14,964 nucleotides of DNA from DASZVN01 sp035547055 (GCA_035547055.1 DASZVN010000129.1:1-14964); one strand, 5' to 3'; counted from the stretch's first letter, positions 1 through 6,746 are shown. The notes: generated by a model from the letters alone, not told the origin. Made by a program: numbers and translations.

Positions 1-585
1 GAACCAGCGATAGCCGAGCAGCCGGTTGGCGCGCTCGACCCGCCCCGAGCCGAGGAGGTCGCGGATATTGGTCGAGGAGACCGGGCCGTCGTCCTCCTCG
101 GGCTGGACCACGGTGACGGCGAAGCCGTGGCGCCGCGCGGCGTCGCGGAGGAACTCCGGCGAGCCCTCGCGGCCCTTGCCGAAGTGGAAATTGTAGCCGA
201 CCGCGACCGCCTTGGCACCGAGGGCACCGACCAAGACATCAGCCACGAAGCGCTCGGCCGAGAGCGAGGCCATCTGGGCGTCGAACGGCAGGATCACCGC
301 GCCGTCGAGGCCGCTGCCGGCGAGGAGCGCGAGGCGCTCGCGGCGGCCGGAGAGGCGGCGGAACAGCCGCTCGGGCTGGAAGAAATGGCGGGGATGCGGG
401 TCGAAGCTCAGCGCCACCGCCGGCCGCGCCGCCTGCTCGGCTGCGGCGATGACGGCGCGGTGGCCGCGGTGGAGCCCGTCGAAATTGCCGATCGCGACCG
501 CGCCGCCGCGAAGCTCGGCGGGCAGGCCGGCGAGGCCGGTCGCGATGCGAAAGCCGGGCGGCAGGGCGAGGGGGAAAAGGCTCAT
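1..585 (-). CDS. ribF: Bifunctional riboflavin kinase/FAD synthetase RibF, N-terminal part (cut by window edge)
   Basis: RibF phosphorylates riboflavin to FMN and adenylates FMN to FAD in the cytoplasm. The 195 visible residues run off the left edge and cover the N-terminal FAD synthetase (nucleotidyltransferase) domain; the C-terminal riboflavin kinase domain lies outside the window. Seen directly: the nucleotide-binding signature GNFDGLHRGH at residues 33-42, FDPHP at 61-65, GYNFHFGKG around 130-138 and the S-S-T-N-I-R stretch around 170-175, all standard for the family. The ATG at 585 gives the normal short lead into the first strand. An in-frame GTG two codons upstream is also possible, and neither has a clear Shine-Dalgarno. 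It lies downstream of yidC in the same direction, but 344 palindrome-rich bases separate them, so it is probably transcribed on its own. The identification is secure; the exact start is less so. Confidence 0.95.
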   Translation of the reverse strand, partial: MSLFPLALPPGFRIATGLAGLPAELRGGAVAIGNFDGLHRGHRAVIAAAEQAARPAVALSFDPHPRHFFQPERLFRRLSGRRERLALLAGSGLDGAVILPFDAQMASLSAERFVADVLVGALGAKAVAVGYNFHFGKGREGSPEFLRDAARRHGFAVTVVQPEEDDGPVSSTNIRDLLGSGRVERANRLLGYRWF

Positions 586-614
586 CGGCACGGGGGCTGG
601 CGGCGGTCGCGGCG

Positions 615-643
615 GTTCTGCCGCCCCCGCCCCCCAGGGTCAA
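615..643 (-). promoter_or_regulatory. Candidate sigma-70 promoter for ribF
   Basis: Reading leftward, TTGACC (643-638) is followed after 17 bases by CAGAAC (620-615). The -35 box matches the consensus in five of six positions and the -10 box in three. Transcription would start near 608, about 23 bases before the ribF ATG. The spacing and position suit ribF, but the weak -10 and the GC-rich surroundings keep this a prediction. Confidence 0.4.
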
Positions 644-711
644 GGGCGGTGTGCGCCGGCGATCGGGAAGGTGACGCGCTTCCTCGCTGGCGCCGTAACC
701 CATCACCCGGC

Positions 712-730
712 TCGCCTGCTACGCAGGCGA
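712..730. repeat. Perfect inverted repeat, 8-base arms, 3-base loop
   Basis: TCGCCTGC (712-719) and GCAGGCGA (723-730) are exact reverse complements around a 3-base loop. It is the first of three palindromes packed into 712-800 and probably part of one composite dispersed element. No T-run follows on either strand, so a simple intrinsic terminator is unlikely. Confidence 0.65.
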
Positions 731-735
731 CCCCA

Positions 736-754
736 CCTCTCCCTCCGGGAGAGG
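736..754. repeat. Perfect inverted repeat, 8-base arms, 3-base loop
   Basis: CCTCTCCC (736-743) pairs exactly with GGGAGAGG (747-754) around TCC. It has nearly the same arm sequence as the palindrome at 780-800, so the two look like a diverged pair of one repeat unit, with 25 bases between them. Confidence 0.7.
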
Positions 755-779
755 GGGTGCGGGAGCCGCGGCACCTTCG

Positions 780-800
780 CCTCTCCCCGGCGGGGAGAGG
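780..800. repeat. Perfect inverted repeat, 9-base arms, 3-base loop
   Basis: CCTCTCCCC (780-788) pairs exactly with GGGGAGAGG (792-800) around GGC. The pair with 736-754 resembles a dispersed intergenic repeat I recall from Hyphomicrobiales genomes. That family assignment is from memory, while the palindrome is seen directly. Confidence 0.7.
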
Positions 801-889
801 TCGAGTCGTCCGAGGGACGACCGGATGAAGGGGCGGCGCGCCGGCGTCGAGCACTTGCAGGCCGCCGCCACCGTCAAAGGAAGTCGTGG

Positions 890-912
890 ATGGCCGGGAC
901 AAGCCCGGCCAT
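890..912. repeat. Dispersed-type palindrome just downstream of yidC, possible transcript-end hairpin
   Basis: ATGGCCGGG (890-898) pairs exactly with CCCGGCCAT (904-912) around a 5-base loop. On the yidC-coding strand it begins 17 bases after the yidC stop, so it could mark or protect the 3' end of the operon mRNA. No U-tract follows, which argues against a classical intrinsic terminator. The sequence matches a palindrome I recall as highly repeated in Hyphomicrobiales chromosomes. Confidence 0.7.
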
Positions 913-929
913 GGCAGCGCGAAGCGCCG

Positions 930-2750
930 TCAGCTTTGTGGTCGTGGTCGCTTGCGGGCGAAGACGCCGCGGATGTTGTCCCACAATTCCACCTTCACGC
1001 CCTGGCGGTGCATGATGATACTCTGCTGCAGGATCGTCAGCGAGTTGTTCCACGAATAGTAGATCACGAGGCCCGCCGGGAACGACGACAACAGGAAGGT
1101 GAAGAACACCGGCATCCAGTTGAAGACGAAGGCCTGGGTCGGGTCGGGGGGCGCCGGGTTGAGGCGCATCTGCACCCAGTAGGTCGTGCCCATGATCAAG
1201 GGCCATACGCCGAGCCCGAGATAGTGACCGATCACCGGCACCGCGGTCGGATCCCACGGGATCAGGCCGAACAGGTTGAAGATCGTGGTCGGGTCGGGCG
1301 CCGAGAGGTCCTTGATCCAGCCGAAGAACGGCGCGTGGCGCATCTCGATGGTGGTGTAGAGCACCTTGTAGAGCGCGAAGAACACCGGGATCTGCACCAC
1401 CATCGGCAGGCAGCCGGCCACCGGGTTGATCTTCTCCTTGGAGTACAGCTCCATCATCGCCTTCTGCTGGGCGGCGCGGTCGTCCTTGAAGCGCTCGCGT
1501 AGCTTGGTCATCTCCGGCTGCAGCCGCTTCATCTTCGACATCGAGGAGAAGGACTTGTTGGCGAGCGGGAAGAACACCGTCTTGATGATGACGGTGGTGA
1601 TGAGGATGGCGATGCCGAAATTGCCGACGACGTGGTAGATCGAGTCGATCAGCCAGAACATCGGCTTGGTGATGAAGTAGAACCAGCCCCAGTCGATCAT
1701 GAGATCGAACCGCGGCACGTGCTCGTCGTTGGTGTAGTGGTTGACGGTGGCGACTTCCTTGGCGCCGGCGAAGAGCCGCGCCACGACCGTCCCGGTCGCG
1801 TTGGGCGCGACCGTGGTCGGCGGCATCAGGTAGTCGGCCTGGTAGCTCGGCTCCTCGGTCCCGGTCGAGAGGAAGCGGGCCTTGAAGTTGCCCTTGCCCT
1901 GCGGCGGGATCACCGCCGCCGCCCAGTACTTGTCGGTGATGCCGAGCCAGCCCTGGTCGCTCGTGTAGCTGTCGGTCTTGTCCTTGTCGATCGACGAGTA
2001 GGTGACCTCCTTCAGCCCGTCCGAGCCGAGCCAGCCGATCATGCCCTCGTGCAGCACGTAGGTGCCGGTCGATTCCGGCTTGCCGTGGCGCGAGATCAGG
2101 GCATAGGCGCTGAGCGTGACCGGCGCCCCGGTGTGGTTCTCGACCGCCTCGGTGACGGTGAACATGTAGGTCTGGTCGACCGCGATGGTGCGGCGGAAGA
2201 CGAGGCCGTGGCCGTTGTCCCAGGTCAGCGTCACCGGGTGGCTCGGGGTCAGCGGGGCCTGGTCGGCGGCGCTCCACAGCGTGTCGGATCCGGGGAGGTC
2301 AGCGTTGGTGCCCGGCGCGGCGACCCAGCCATATTCGGCGTAGTAGGGCCGCGGGCTCCCCGACGGGGAGAACAGCACGATGTCCGGGCTCTTGGGGTCG
2401 ACCGTCTCGTGGTAGTCCTTGAGCGAGAGGTCATCGATCCGGGCGCCGTGGAGGTCGATCGAGCCGGCGAGGCGCGGGGTCTCGATCTTGATCCGGGGCG
2501 AGGCCGCGATCGCGGCGGCGCGGGTGGTCGGCGCGGCGGTGCCGGCCGCGGCGCCGGGCGCCGAGGTGGCGCCGGGCGCGGTCGACTGCGGCGTCGCCTT
2601 GCCGGCGGCCTTGGTGCCGTGCGCGACCTGGGCTTGCTGCGCCGCCTGCTGCTGGCGCTGGCTCTCGGGCGCGCCGTAGAAATATTCCCAGCCGGCGAGG
2701 ATGACGACCGAGATCAGGATGGCGATGAAGAAATTGCGGTTGTCCGACAT
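930..2750 (-). CDS. yidC: Membrane protein insertase YidC (Oxa1/YidC/Alb3 family)
   Basis: YidC inserts and folds inner-membrane proteins, alone or with SecYEG. The 606 residues show the Gram-negative layout. There is an N-terminal membrane anchor (about 7-22), then a low-complexity Ala/Gln/Pro/Thr linker (about 30-84), then the large periplasmic domain (about 85-350), and then the conserved five-TM insertase core from about 358. Core signatures include GNFGIAILITT (377-387), KMKRLQPEM (407-415), EKINPVAGCLPM (439-450) and the last helices around 542-575. Lys390 sits where E. coli YidC has its hydrophilic-groove Arg, so the positive charge is kept. A basic C-terminal tail (KRPRPQS) fits ribosome contact. 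The ATG at 2750 has a GAAAGG ribosome binding site six bases upstream (2762-2757). It is the last gene of rpmH-rnpA-yidC, 15 bases after rnpA. Confidence 0.97.
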   Translation of the reverse strand: MSDNRNFFIAILISVVILAGWEYFYGAPESQRQQQAAQQAQVAHGTKAAGKATPQSTAPGATSAPGAAAGTAAPTTRAAAIAASPRIKIETPRLAGSIDLHGARIDDLSLKDYHETVDPKSPDIVLFSPSGSPRPYYAEYGWVAAPGTNADLPGSDTLWSAADQAPLTPSHPVTLTWDNGHGLVFRRTIAVDQTYMFTVTEAVENHTGAPVTLSAYALISRHGKPESTGTYVLHEGMIGWLGSDGLKEVTYSSIDKDKTDSYTSDQGWLGITDKYWAAAVIPPQGKGNFKARFLSTGTEEPSYQADYLMPPTTVAPNATGTVVARLFAGAKEVATVNHYTNDEHVPRFDLMIDWGWFYFITKPMFWLIDSIYHVVGNFGIAILITTVIIKTVFFPLANKSFSSMSKMKRLQPEMTKLRERFKDDRAAQQKAMMELYSKEKINPVAGCLPMVVQIPVFFALYKVLYTTIEMRHAPFFGWIKDLSAPDPTTIFNLFGLIPWDPTAVPVIGHYLGLGVWPLIMGTTYWVQMRLNPAPPDPTQAFVFNWMPVFFTFLLSSFPAGLVIYYSWNNSLTILQQSIIMHRQGVKVELWDNIRGVFARKRPRPQS

Positions 2751-2765
2751 CGTCGACCTTTCTGG

Positions 2766-3167
2766 TCAGGCGCGCTCCGGCGCCTCCTCGCTCGTCGGCT
2801 TGGCGCCGGACTTGGTCGCGTGCACCCGCTGCACCGCCCGCTCGAGATCGCCGACGAGGCGCGCGAAGGCGGCGTCGATGGCGCCCCGGCGGGCGACGAT
2901 CACATAGTCGCAGCCCGGCCGCGCCGCCACCAGCGCCGTGGCCGCAGCCGCGCGGAGGCGGCGGCGGATGCGGTTGCGCTCGACCGCGGTGCCGACCCGC
3001 CTGGTCACGGTGAAGCCGAGCCGCGGCAGCCGCGCCTCGTCGCGCGGCAGCATCTCCAGCGTCATCAGCGCCGAATGGGCCTTGCGGCCGCGCTTGGCGG
3101 CGAGGAAATCGGCTCGCCGTCGCAGCCGGTCGATGCCGCCTGTCCCCCGGCCGCAGGCCGCGGCCAC
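2766..3167 (-). CDS. rnpA: Ribonuclease P protein component RnpA
   Basis: RnpA is the basic protein subunit of RNase P and helps the catalytic RNA bind the 5' leader of precursor tRNAs. Seen directly: IDRLRRRADF (12-21), the typical family opening; FTVTRRVG (52-59); and the RNR signature RNRIRRRLR (64-72). Length from the proposed start is 133 residues, slightly long for the family. No ATG or TTG lies in frame between the rpmH stop and the conserved opening. I chose the GTG at 3167, which leaves eight bases after the rpmH stop but has no clear Shine-Dalgarno, so translation may be coupled to rpmH. The next in-frame Met comes after the conserved opening and is too late. The C-terminus (about 118-133) is a weakly conserved tail. 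Identity is secure; the start is tentative. Confidence 0.88.
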   Translation of the reverse strand: MAAACGRGTGGIDRLRRRADFLAAKRGRKAHSALMTLEMLPRDEARLPRLGFTVTRRVGTAVERNRIRRRLRAAAATALVAARPGCDYVIVARRGAIDAAFARLVGDLERAVQRVHATKSGAKPTSEEAPERA

Positions 3168-3175
3168 CGGGGCGC

Positions 3176-3310
3176 TCAGGCGCTCAGCCGCTTGCGGCCG
3201 CGGGCGCGGCGGGCGGCGACGACCTTGCGCCCGCCCTTGGTCGCCATGCGGGCGCGAAAGCCGTGGCGGCGCTTGCGGACGAGCTTGCTCGGCTGGTAGG
3301 TGCGTTTCAC
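3176..3310 (-). CDS. rpmH: 50S ribosomal protein L34
   Basis: L34 is a small, very basic protein of the large ribosomal subunit. The reading frame encodes 44 residues beginning V/M-K-R-T-Y-Q-P-S-K-L and ending K-R-L-S-A, with the family core RKRRHGFRARMATKGGRKV in full. The length and the core are exactly those expected of L34. The start is GTG at 3310, supported by a GGAGAG ribosome binding site five bases upstream; no other in-frame start fits. It is the first gene of rpmH-rnpA-yidC and lies about 83 bases behind a strong promoter. The 3' end carries a direct repeat of TGAGCGCC that spans the stop codon. Confidence 0.97.
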   Translation of the reverse strand: MKRTYQPSKLVRKRRHGFRARMATKGGRKVVAARRARGRKRLSA

Positions 3311-3315
3311 GACGG

Positions 3316-3321
3316 CTCTCC
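3316..3321 (-). promoter_or_regulatory. Ribosome binding site that supports the GTG start of rpmH
   Basis: GGAGAG on the minus strand (3321-3316) lies five bases before the GTG at 3310. It is a good anti-Shine-Dalgarno match at normal spacing and confirms translation of this short gene. Confidence 0.75.
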
Positions 3322-3369
3322 GGCCGCAGGACGGCGCCGACCGGCACGCTTCGCGGCAGAAATGAAGGC

Positions 3370-3387
3370 GGCGCCCCAGGGGGCGCC
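3370..3387 (-). promoter_or_regulatory. GC-rich hairpin at the 5' end of the predicted rpmH leader RNA
   Basis: GGCGCCCC (3370-3377) pairs perfectly with GGGGCGCC (3380-3387), with AG between them. It starts only a few bases after the predicted transcription start (about 3393) and some 60 bases before the rpmH GTG. It could stabilise the leader or be a control element. No U-tract follows, so it is not a convincing attenuator. The structure is seen directly; any role is inferred. Confidence 0.45.
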
Positions 3388-3399
3388 CGACTGGCCCCG

Positions 3400-3429
3400 C
3401 TTATAGGGAAAAGCCGCGGGCGAAGTCAA
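3400..3429 (-). promoter_or_regulatory. Sigma-70-type promoter for rpmH-rnpA-yidC
   Basis: On the minus strand TTGACT (3429-3424) is followed after 18 bases by TATAAG (3405-3400). Each box matches the consensus in five of six positions, which is strong for so GC-rich a genome. The predicted start near 3393 gives a leader of about 83 bases to rpmH. It lies right after the stop of the DUF4336 gene, so the ribosomal block has its own promoter. Confidence 0.75.
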
Positions 3430-3450
3430 CGCGGCGGCTTGCTGCCGCGT

Positions 3451-4146
3451 TCAGCCGGTCATCCAGCGAAATGCGCTGCGGACGAATTCGCGCCCGCCGG
3501 TGCAGATCGGCTCGCCGTGCGCCATCAGCACCCGTTCAGCCGGCCACGCCAGGATCGGCTGGATCGAGGCGCGGGCCGCGCGGCGATCGGTGAAGGCGAG
3601 ACGAAACTTTCGCGGCACCGCCGGCTCGGCGGCCGCCATCAAATCGAGCCTCGCCACGACGCTGCGCCAGCCTTTGAACCATCCCGGCGGGAAATGCTGG
3701 ATGAGGTCGGTGAACAGCACCGTCCCGCTCTTGCGGTGGAAGAAGACCACCTCCGTCGTGATCCGGTTGCCCCGGACGACGGCAAGGTCGATGTCCATCG
3801 CCCATTCTCCCGCGGGCTTTTCGCCGAAATCGCCGTCGAACCTGATGTCCGGCCGCTTCCGCCGCAAGCCCGGCGGGGCGTAGACGACCGCGTCCGGGTA
3901 TGCCCGCTGCCACTCCCCCAGGAACACATGGTGCAGCGAATTCGGTGGTGCGAGATAGCGGACCTCTCCGAGCGCCTGAATGTCTTCGCGCAGAGCGTCC
4001 GAGAGCGCGATCGGAGACTAGACGAAGAGCGCGCCGACGGCGAGTCTTATGACTGCCGCTCGCGTCGGGTAGCGAAACCCCGCGACCGTGACGACGGAGC
4101 CGTCCGCAATCCAAATCTCGGGGGCGAACTCCTTCAGCCCGGACAT
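3451..4146 (-). pseudogene. DUF4336 (metallo-beta-lactamase-like) gene broken by one in-frame TAG
   Basis: The frame runs from ATG at 4146 to TGA at 3451 (231 codons before the final stop) and is interrupted only by TAG at 4020-4018, codon 43. The translation across it reads ...RLAVGALFV-stop-SPIALSDALRE. Family members as I know them usually have Trp at or near this place, so TGG to TAG is the simplest explanation. DUF4336 features are otherwise intact: NSLHHVFLGEW (His72, His73), VVFFHRKSG near 134-142, FTDLIQHF with Asp147, and MAHGEPI with His210. The family is distantly related to metallo-beta-lactamase-fold hydrolases and its function is unknown. The first in-frame start after the TAG is a GTG at 3927 with no Shine-Dalgarno, and it would delete the conserved His pair. 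A sequencing error or suppression of the amber codon cannot be excluded. It sits divergent to the histidine kinase gene. Confidence 0.8.
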
Positions 4147-4244
4147 CCTGCTCACCACGGCAAGCCGCAAGCGCCATCACCATAGGCCTCTTCCGAGGGG
4201 GAAACGGCATATCCAGCCGAAGCAGGTCTGCGTCTGCCCGCCAT

Positions 4245-4273
4245 TTGACCCTGGCAGGCGTCCGCCGCATCAT
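4245..4273 (+). promoter_or_regulatory. Candidate promoter for the histidine kinase gene
   Basis: TTGACC (4245-4250) and CATCAT (4268-4273) are separated by 17 bases, matching the consensus in five and four of six positions. Transcription would start near 4280, about 38 bases before the ATG. It lies in the 171-base divergent region between the DUF4336 and kinase genes. I saw no other convincing signal in that region. Confidence 0.4.
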
Positions 4274-4317
4274 CCCGCGGCGCGGCAGGATGGCCGCCGG
4301 CGTCGGGGAAGCGCCGC

Positions 4318-5766
4318 ATGCGACGCCTGGATCCGCTGAACTGTCCGCGTCTCGGCCTGTCGGGGAAGCTGCTCGGCCTGACGGTGTGCTTCGTCATGCT
4401 GGCCGAGGTCCTGATCTACCTGCCCTCGATCGGGAACTACTACGAGCGCTGGCTGGCCGACCGCATCGGCCGCGCCCGCGCCGTCGCGCTGGTGCTCGAC
4501 GCGGCGCCGACGGGCATGGTGCCGGACTGGGTGTCGCGCCAGCTCCTGCAGAGCGTCGATGCGCTCGTGATCGTGCTCAAGACCGACGATTCCCGCCGCC
4601 TCTTGGCGCGCTCGGAGGAGCCGCCCACCGTCGCGAAGACGGTCGATCTCCGCAGCGAGACCTCGTTCATGGCGATCGGCGAGGCGCTGGCGACGCTGGT
4701 CTCGAGCGGCAACCGGGTGCTCCGGGTGGTCGGCCAGCCCCCGATGGGCGGCGGCTTCGTCGAGCTCGTGATCGAGGAGAAGCCGCTCCGCGAGGCGCTG
4801 CTGTCCTATTCGGCCAACGTGCTGCTGCTGTCGCTCCTGATCTCGGGCATCACCGCGGCGCTGATCTATTTCGCGCTCGACCACCTGATCCTGCGTCCGG
4901 TCCGGCGGCTGACCGAGGAGATGGTCTATTTCGGCCAGGCCCCGACCGACCCGGCACGGATCGTCGCGCCGACCCGGCGCGCCGACGAGATCGGCGTCGC
5001 CGAGTGCGAACTCGCCGCGATGCAGCGCGAGATCCACGCCCAGCTCCAGAGCGGCGCCCGGCTCGCCGCGCTCGGCCTCGCGGTTGCCAAGATCAACCAC
5101 GACCTCCGCAGCATCCTGACCTCGGCGCAGCTTTTTTCCGAGCGGCTGGAGAGCGCGACCGATCCCACCATCCGCCGCGTCGGCGAGAAGCTGCTCGCAA
5201 CGCTCCACCGCGCCGCCGATTATTGCCGCGAGACGCTGGAATATGGCCGCGCCCGCGAGGCGCCGCCGCGCCGCCGCCGCGCGCCGCTCGAGGCGATCCT
5301 CGCCGAGGCCCGCGAGGCGCTCGCGCTGGACGAGGCCGACGGCATCGGGTGGAGCGCCTGCATCGAGCGCGACCTTGAGGTCGACGCCGACCCGGAGCAG
5401 ATGTTCCGGGTATTCCTGAACCTCCTCCGCAACGCGCGCCAGGCGCTGGAAGCCAGGGGCGACCTCGACCCGGCGCGCGACCAGATCCGCGTGGTTGGCC
5501 GCCGCGAGGGCGCGGTCGTGGTGGTGGAGGTCGCGGATACCGGGCCCGGCCTCAGCGCGCGGGCGCGGGAGCATCTGTTCGCGCCGTTCACCGGCTCGTC
5601 GCGGAGCGGCGGCACCGGGCTCGGCCTCGCCATCGCCTTCGAGCTGGTGCGGGCCCATGGCGGCGACCTCCGCCTGGTCGACGGCACGCTCGGCGCGACC
5701 TTCCGCATCACCATTCCCGACCGGCCGATCGAGCTGCGCCCCGCCGCGGCGCGTCTCCGGGCGTAG
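4318..5766 (+). CDS. Orphan membrane-bound sensor histidine kinase with HAMP
   Basis: The 482-residue protein autophosphorylates on His in response to an unknown signal and passes phosphate to a response regulator. Order of parts: TM1 about 14-36, an extracytoplasmic sensor segment about 37-164 that I do not recognise, TM2 about 165-187, HAMP about 188-240 (LRPVRRL at 192-198), an H-box KINHDLRS with phosphoacceptor His261, an N-box NLLRNARQAL (368-377), a G1 box DTGPGL (407-412) and a G2 box GGTGLGLAI (431-439). The H-box has N-H-D-L-R where many kinases have S-H-E-L-R, a variant I associate with alphaproteobacterial kinases. The ATG at 4318 has GGGGAAG six bases upstream. No response regulator lies in the window, so its partner is elsewhere. 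It is the only plus-strand gene here and converges on the SGNH hydrolase gene. Confidence 0.92.
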   Translation: MRRLDPLNCPRLGLSGKLLGLTVCFVMLAEVLIYLPSIGNYYERWLADRIGRARAVALVLDAAPTGMVPDWVSRQLLQSVDALVIVLKTDDSRRLLARSEEPPTVAKTVDLRSETSFMAIGEALATLVSSGNRVLRVVGQPPMGGGFVELVIEEKPLREALLSYSANVLLLSLLISGITAALIYFALDHLILRPVRRLTEEMVYFGQAPTDPARIVAPTRRADEIGVAECELAAMQREIHAQLQSGARLAALGLAVAKINHDLRSILTSAQLFSERLESATDPTIRRVGEKLLATLHRAADYCRETLEYGRAREAPPRRRRAPLEAILAEAREALALDEADGIGWSACIERDLEVDADPEQMFRVFLNLLRNARQALEARGDLDPARDQIRVVGRREGAVVVVEVADTGPGLSARAREHLFAPFTGSSRSGGTGLGLAIAFELVRAHGGDLRLVDGTLGATFRITIPDRPIELRPAAARLRA

Positions 5767-5880
5767 CGCGCCGGCCGCCGCGACCAGTCGTCTTCGGCGG
5801 ACCAGACATCCCAGGTCGGCCGGACGAACCGGCGGGGCTTGTCGCCTCACCGGTCGCAATGGGCGGAAGGGTTTTCGCGC

Positions 5881-6732
5881 TTATTCCCGGACGGGCGCAA
5901 GCCGGGCGACGGCGGCGGAGGGCGGCGTCTCGGCCGGCGCGTGGTCGGCCACCGTCTCGGGCAGCCGCCGGACGATGCCTTCGGCCAAGACCTGTGCGAG
6001 GCAGGCGTAGCCCTGGTCGCCCATGTGGAAGCCGTCGGCCGACAGCATCGGCCGCCGGACCGCCTCGGGCAGCGTCGCCCATGCCTTCATCGCGGCAAAG
6101 CGGTGCAGCACCGCGACGTCCTCGTGGCCGGCGATGGCCGAGATGCGCTGCACCAGCGCCGCATAGGCGAGGTTGTCGGCGGCGCGCGGAAACATCTGCG
6201 GGTCGATCAGGATGACGTCGATCTTGCGGTCGTGCAGGAAGGCGAGGCCGTTCTCCAGCGTGGCGGCGAAGGCGTCGGATTCGACGTGGCGCAGGGCGTC
6301 GTTGGTGCCGACCTGCCAGATCACGAGGTCGGGCTTGTACTCCAGGACGTCGTGGCGGAGGCGGAACGCCGTCTGCGCCGCCACCTCGCCGCCTTTGCCG
6401 CGGTTGATGACGCGCACGAAGATGCCGGGAAGGCGCTTGCTCAGCTCGGCCTGGAGCTGGGCGGGATAGGTCTTGCCGGGGCCCGAGGCGCCGACGCCGG
6501 CGGTCGAGGACGAGCCGATCGCGAGGACGCGGAGGCCGCCCCAGGTCGCGACATGATCCGCCGCTTCGCCGAGGTCGCCGGTGAGGGCGAGGAGCTTGTC
6601 CGGCACGGTGCAGGCCGGGCTCAGGGTGAGGGCCGAGGCGCCGGTCGACAGCACCGCGCCTCCCGCGAGCACAACGGCAGCGAGCGCGGCCCGCAGGACA
6701 TGACGAGGGCCGCGATTGATCCGATGGTTCAA
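5881..6732 (-). CDS. Secreted SGNH/GDSL-family hydrolase
   Basis: SGNH hydrolases are serine esterases or lipases that cleave acyl or acetyl esters; the substrate here is unknown. The 283-residue product begins with a basic stretch and a hydrophobic segment (about 12-30) with likely cleavage after ALA-type ASA near residue 34, so it is probably exported to the periplasm. Family blocks: block I IGSSSTAG (72-79) with catalytic Ser75, where the usual GDS is GSS; block II NRGKGGE (110-116); block III GTND (142-145); and block V DGFHMG (233-238) with Asp233 and His236. The start is TTG at 6732, chosen because it gives a complete signal peptide and has GGGGAG eight bases upstream. No ATG in frame would keep the signal peptide. 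The C-terminal 25 residues are Ala/Pro-rich. It is downstream of purH but separated by 161 bases, so is probably independently transcribed. Confidence 0.88.
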   Translation of the reverse strand: MNHRINRGPRHVLRAALAAVVLAGGAVLSTGASALTLSPACTVPDKLLALTGDLGEAADHVATWGGLRVLAIGSSSTAGVGASGPGKTYPAQLQAELSKRLPGIFVRVINRGKGGEVAAQTAFRLRHDVLEYKPDLVIWQVGTNDALRHVESDAFAATLENGLAFLHDRKIDVILIDPQMFPRAADNLAYAALVQRISAIAGHEDVAVLHRFAAMKAWATLPEAVRRPMLSADGFHMGDQGYACLAQVLAEGIVRRLPETVADHAPAETPPSAAVARLAPVRE

Positions 6733-6740
6733 GTTTGCAG

Positions 6741-6746
6741 CTCCCC
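6741..6746 (-). promoter_or_regulatory. Ribosome binding site that decides the TTG start of the SGNH hydrolase
   Basis: GGGGAG (6746-6741) precedes the TTG at 6732 by eight bases. No other usable start in frame retains the signal peptide, so this site is the main evidence for translation from TTG. Confidence 0.6.

Larger units (their letters stand above)
586..929. other. Non-coding stretch between ribF and yidC, rich in palindromes
   Basis: This 344-base gap holds no ORF that I believe. Reading frames across it give only Arg/Pro/Gly-rich shadow peptides. It contains the candidate ribF promoter and four perfect inverted repeats (712-730, 736-754, 780-800, 890-912), listed separately. Shadow translations contain strings such as AGLVPAIH and AGTSPAM, which I recall as typical by-products of dispersed palindromes in Hyphomicrobiales genomes. 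Some of the flanking sequence, for example around 672-710, may belong to the same mosaic. Confidence 0.7.

Noticed and set aside
1632..3299. Open plus-strand frame of 555 codons antisense to yidC and rnpA
   Set aside because: It is Arg/Gly/Asp/Val-rich with no recognisable motif and lies opposite well-identified genes. Long antisense frames are expected in such GC-rich coding DNA.
3536..4273. Minus-strand frame of 245 codons overlapping the DUF4336 gene in another frame
   Set aside because: It is uninterrupted where the DUF4336 frame has its TAG, which is tempting, but its translation is Arg-rich and featureless. All family motifs are in the other frame.
5767..5880. Convergent gap between the histidine kinase and SGNH hydrolase genes, searched for a bidirectional terminator
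   Set aside because: I found only short GC-rich inverted matches and no stem followed by a T-run on either strand.
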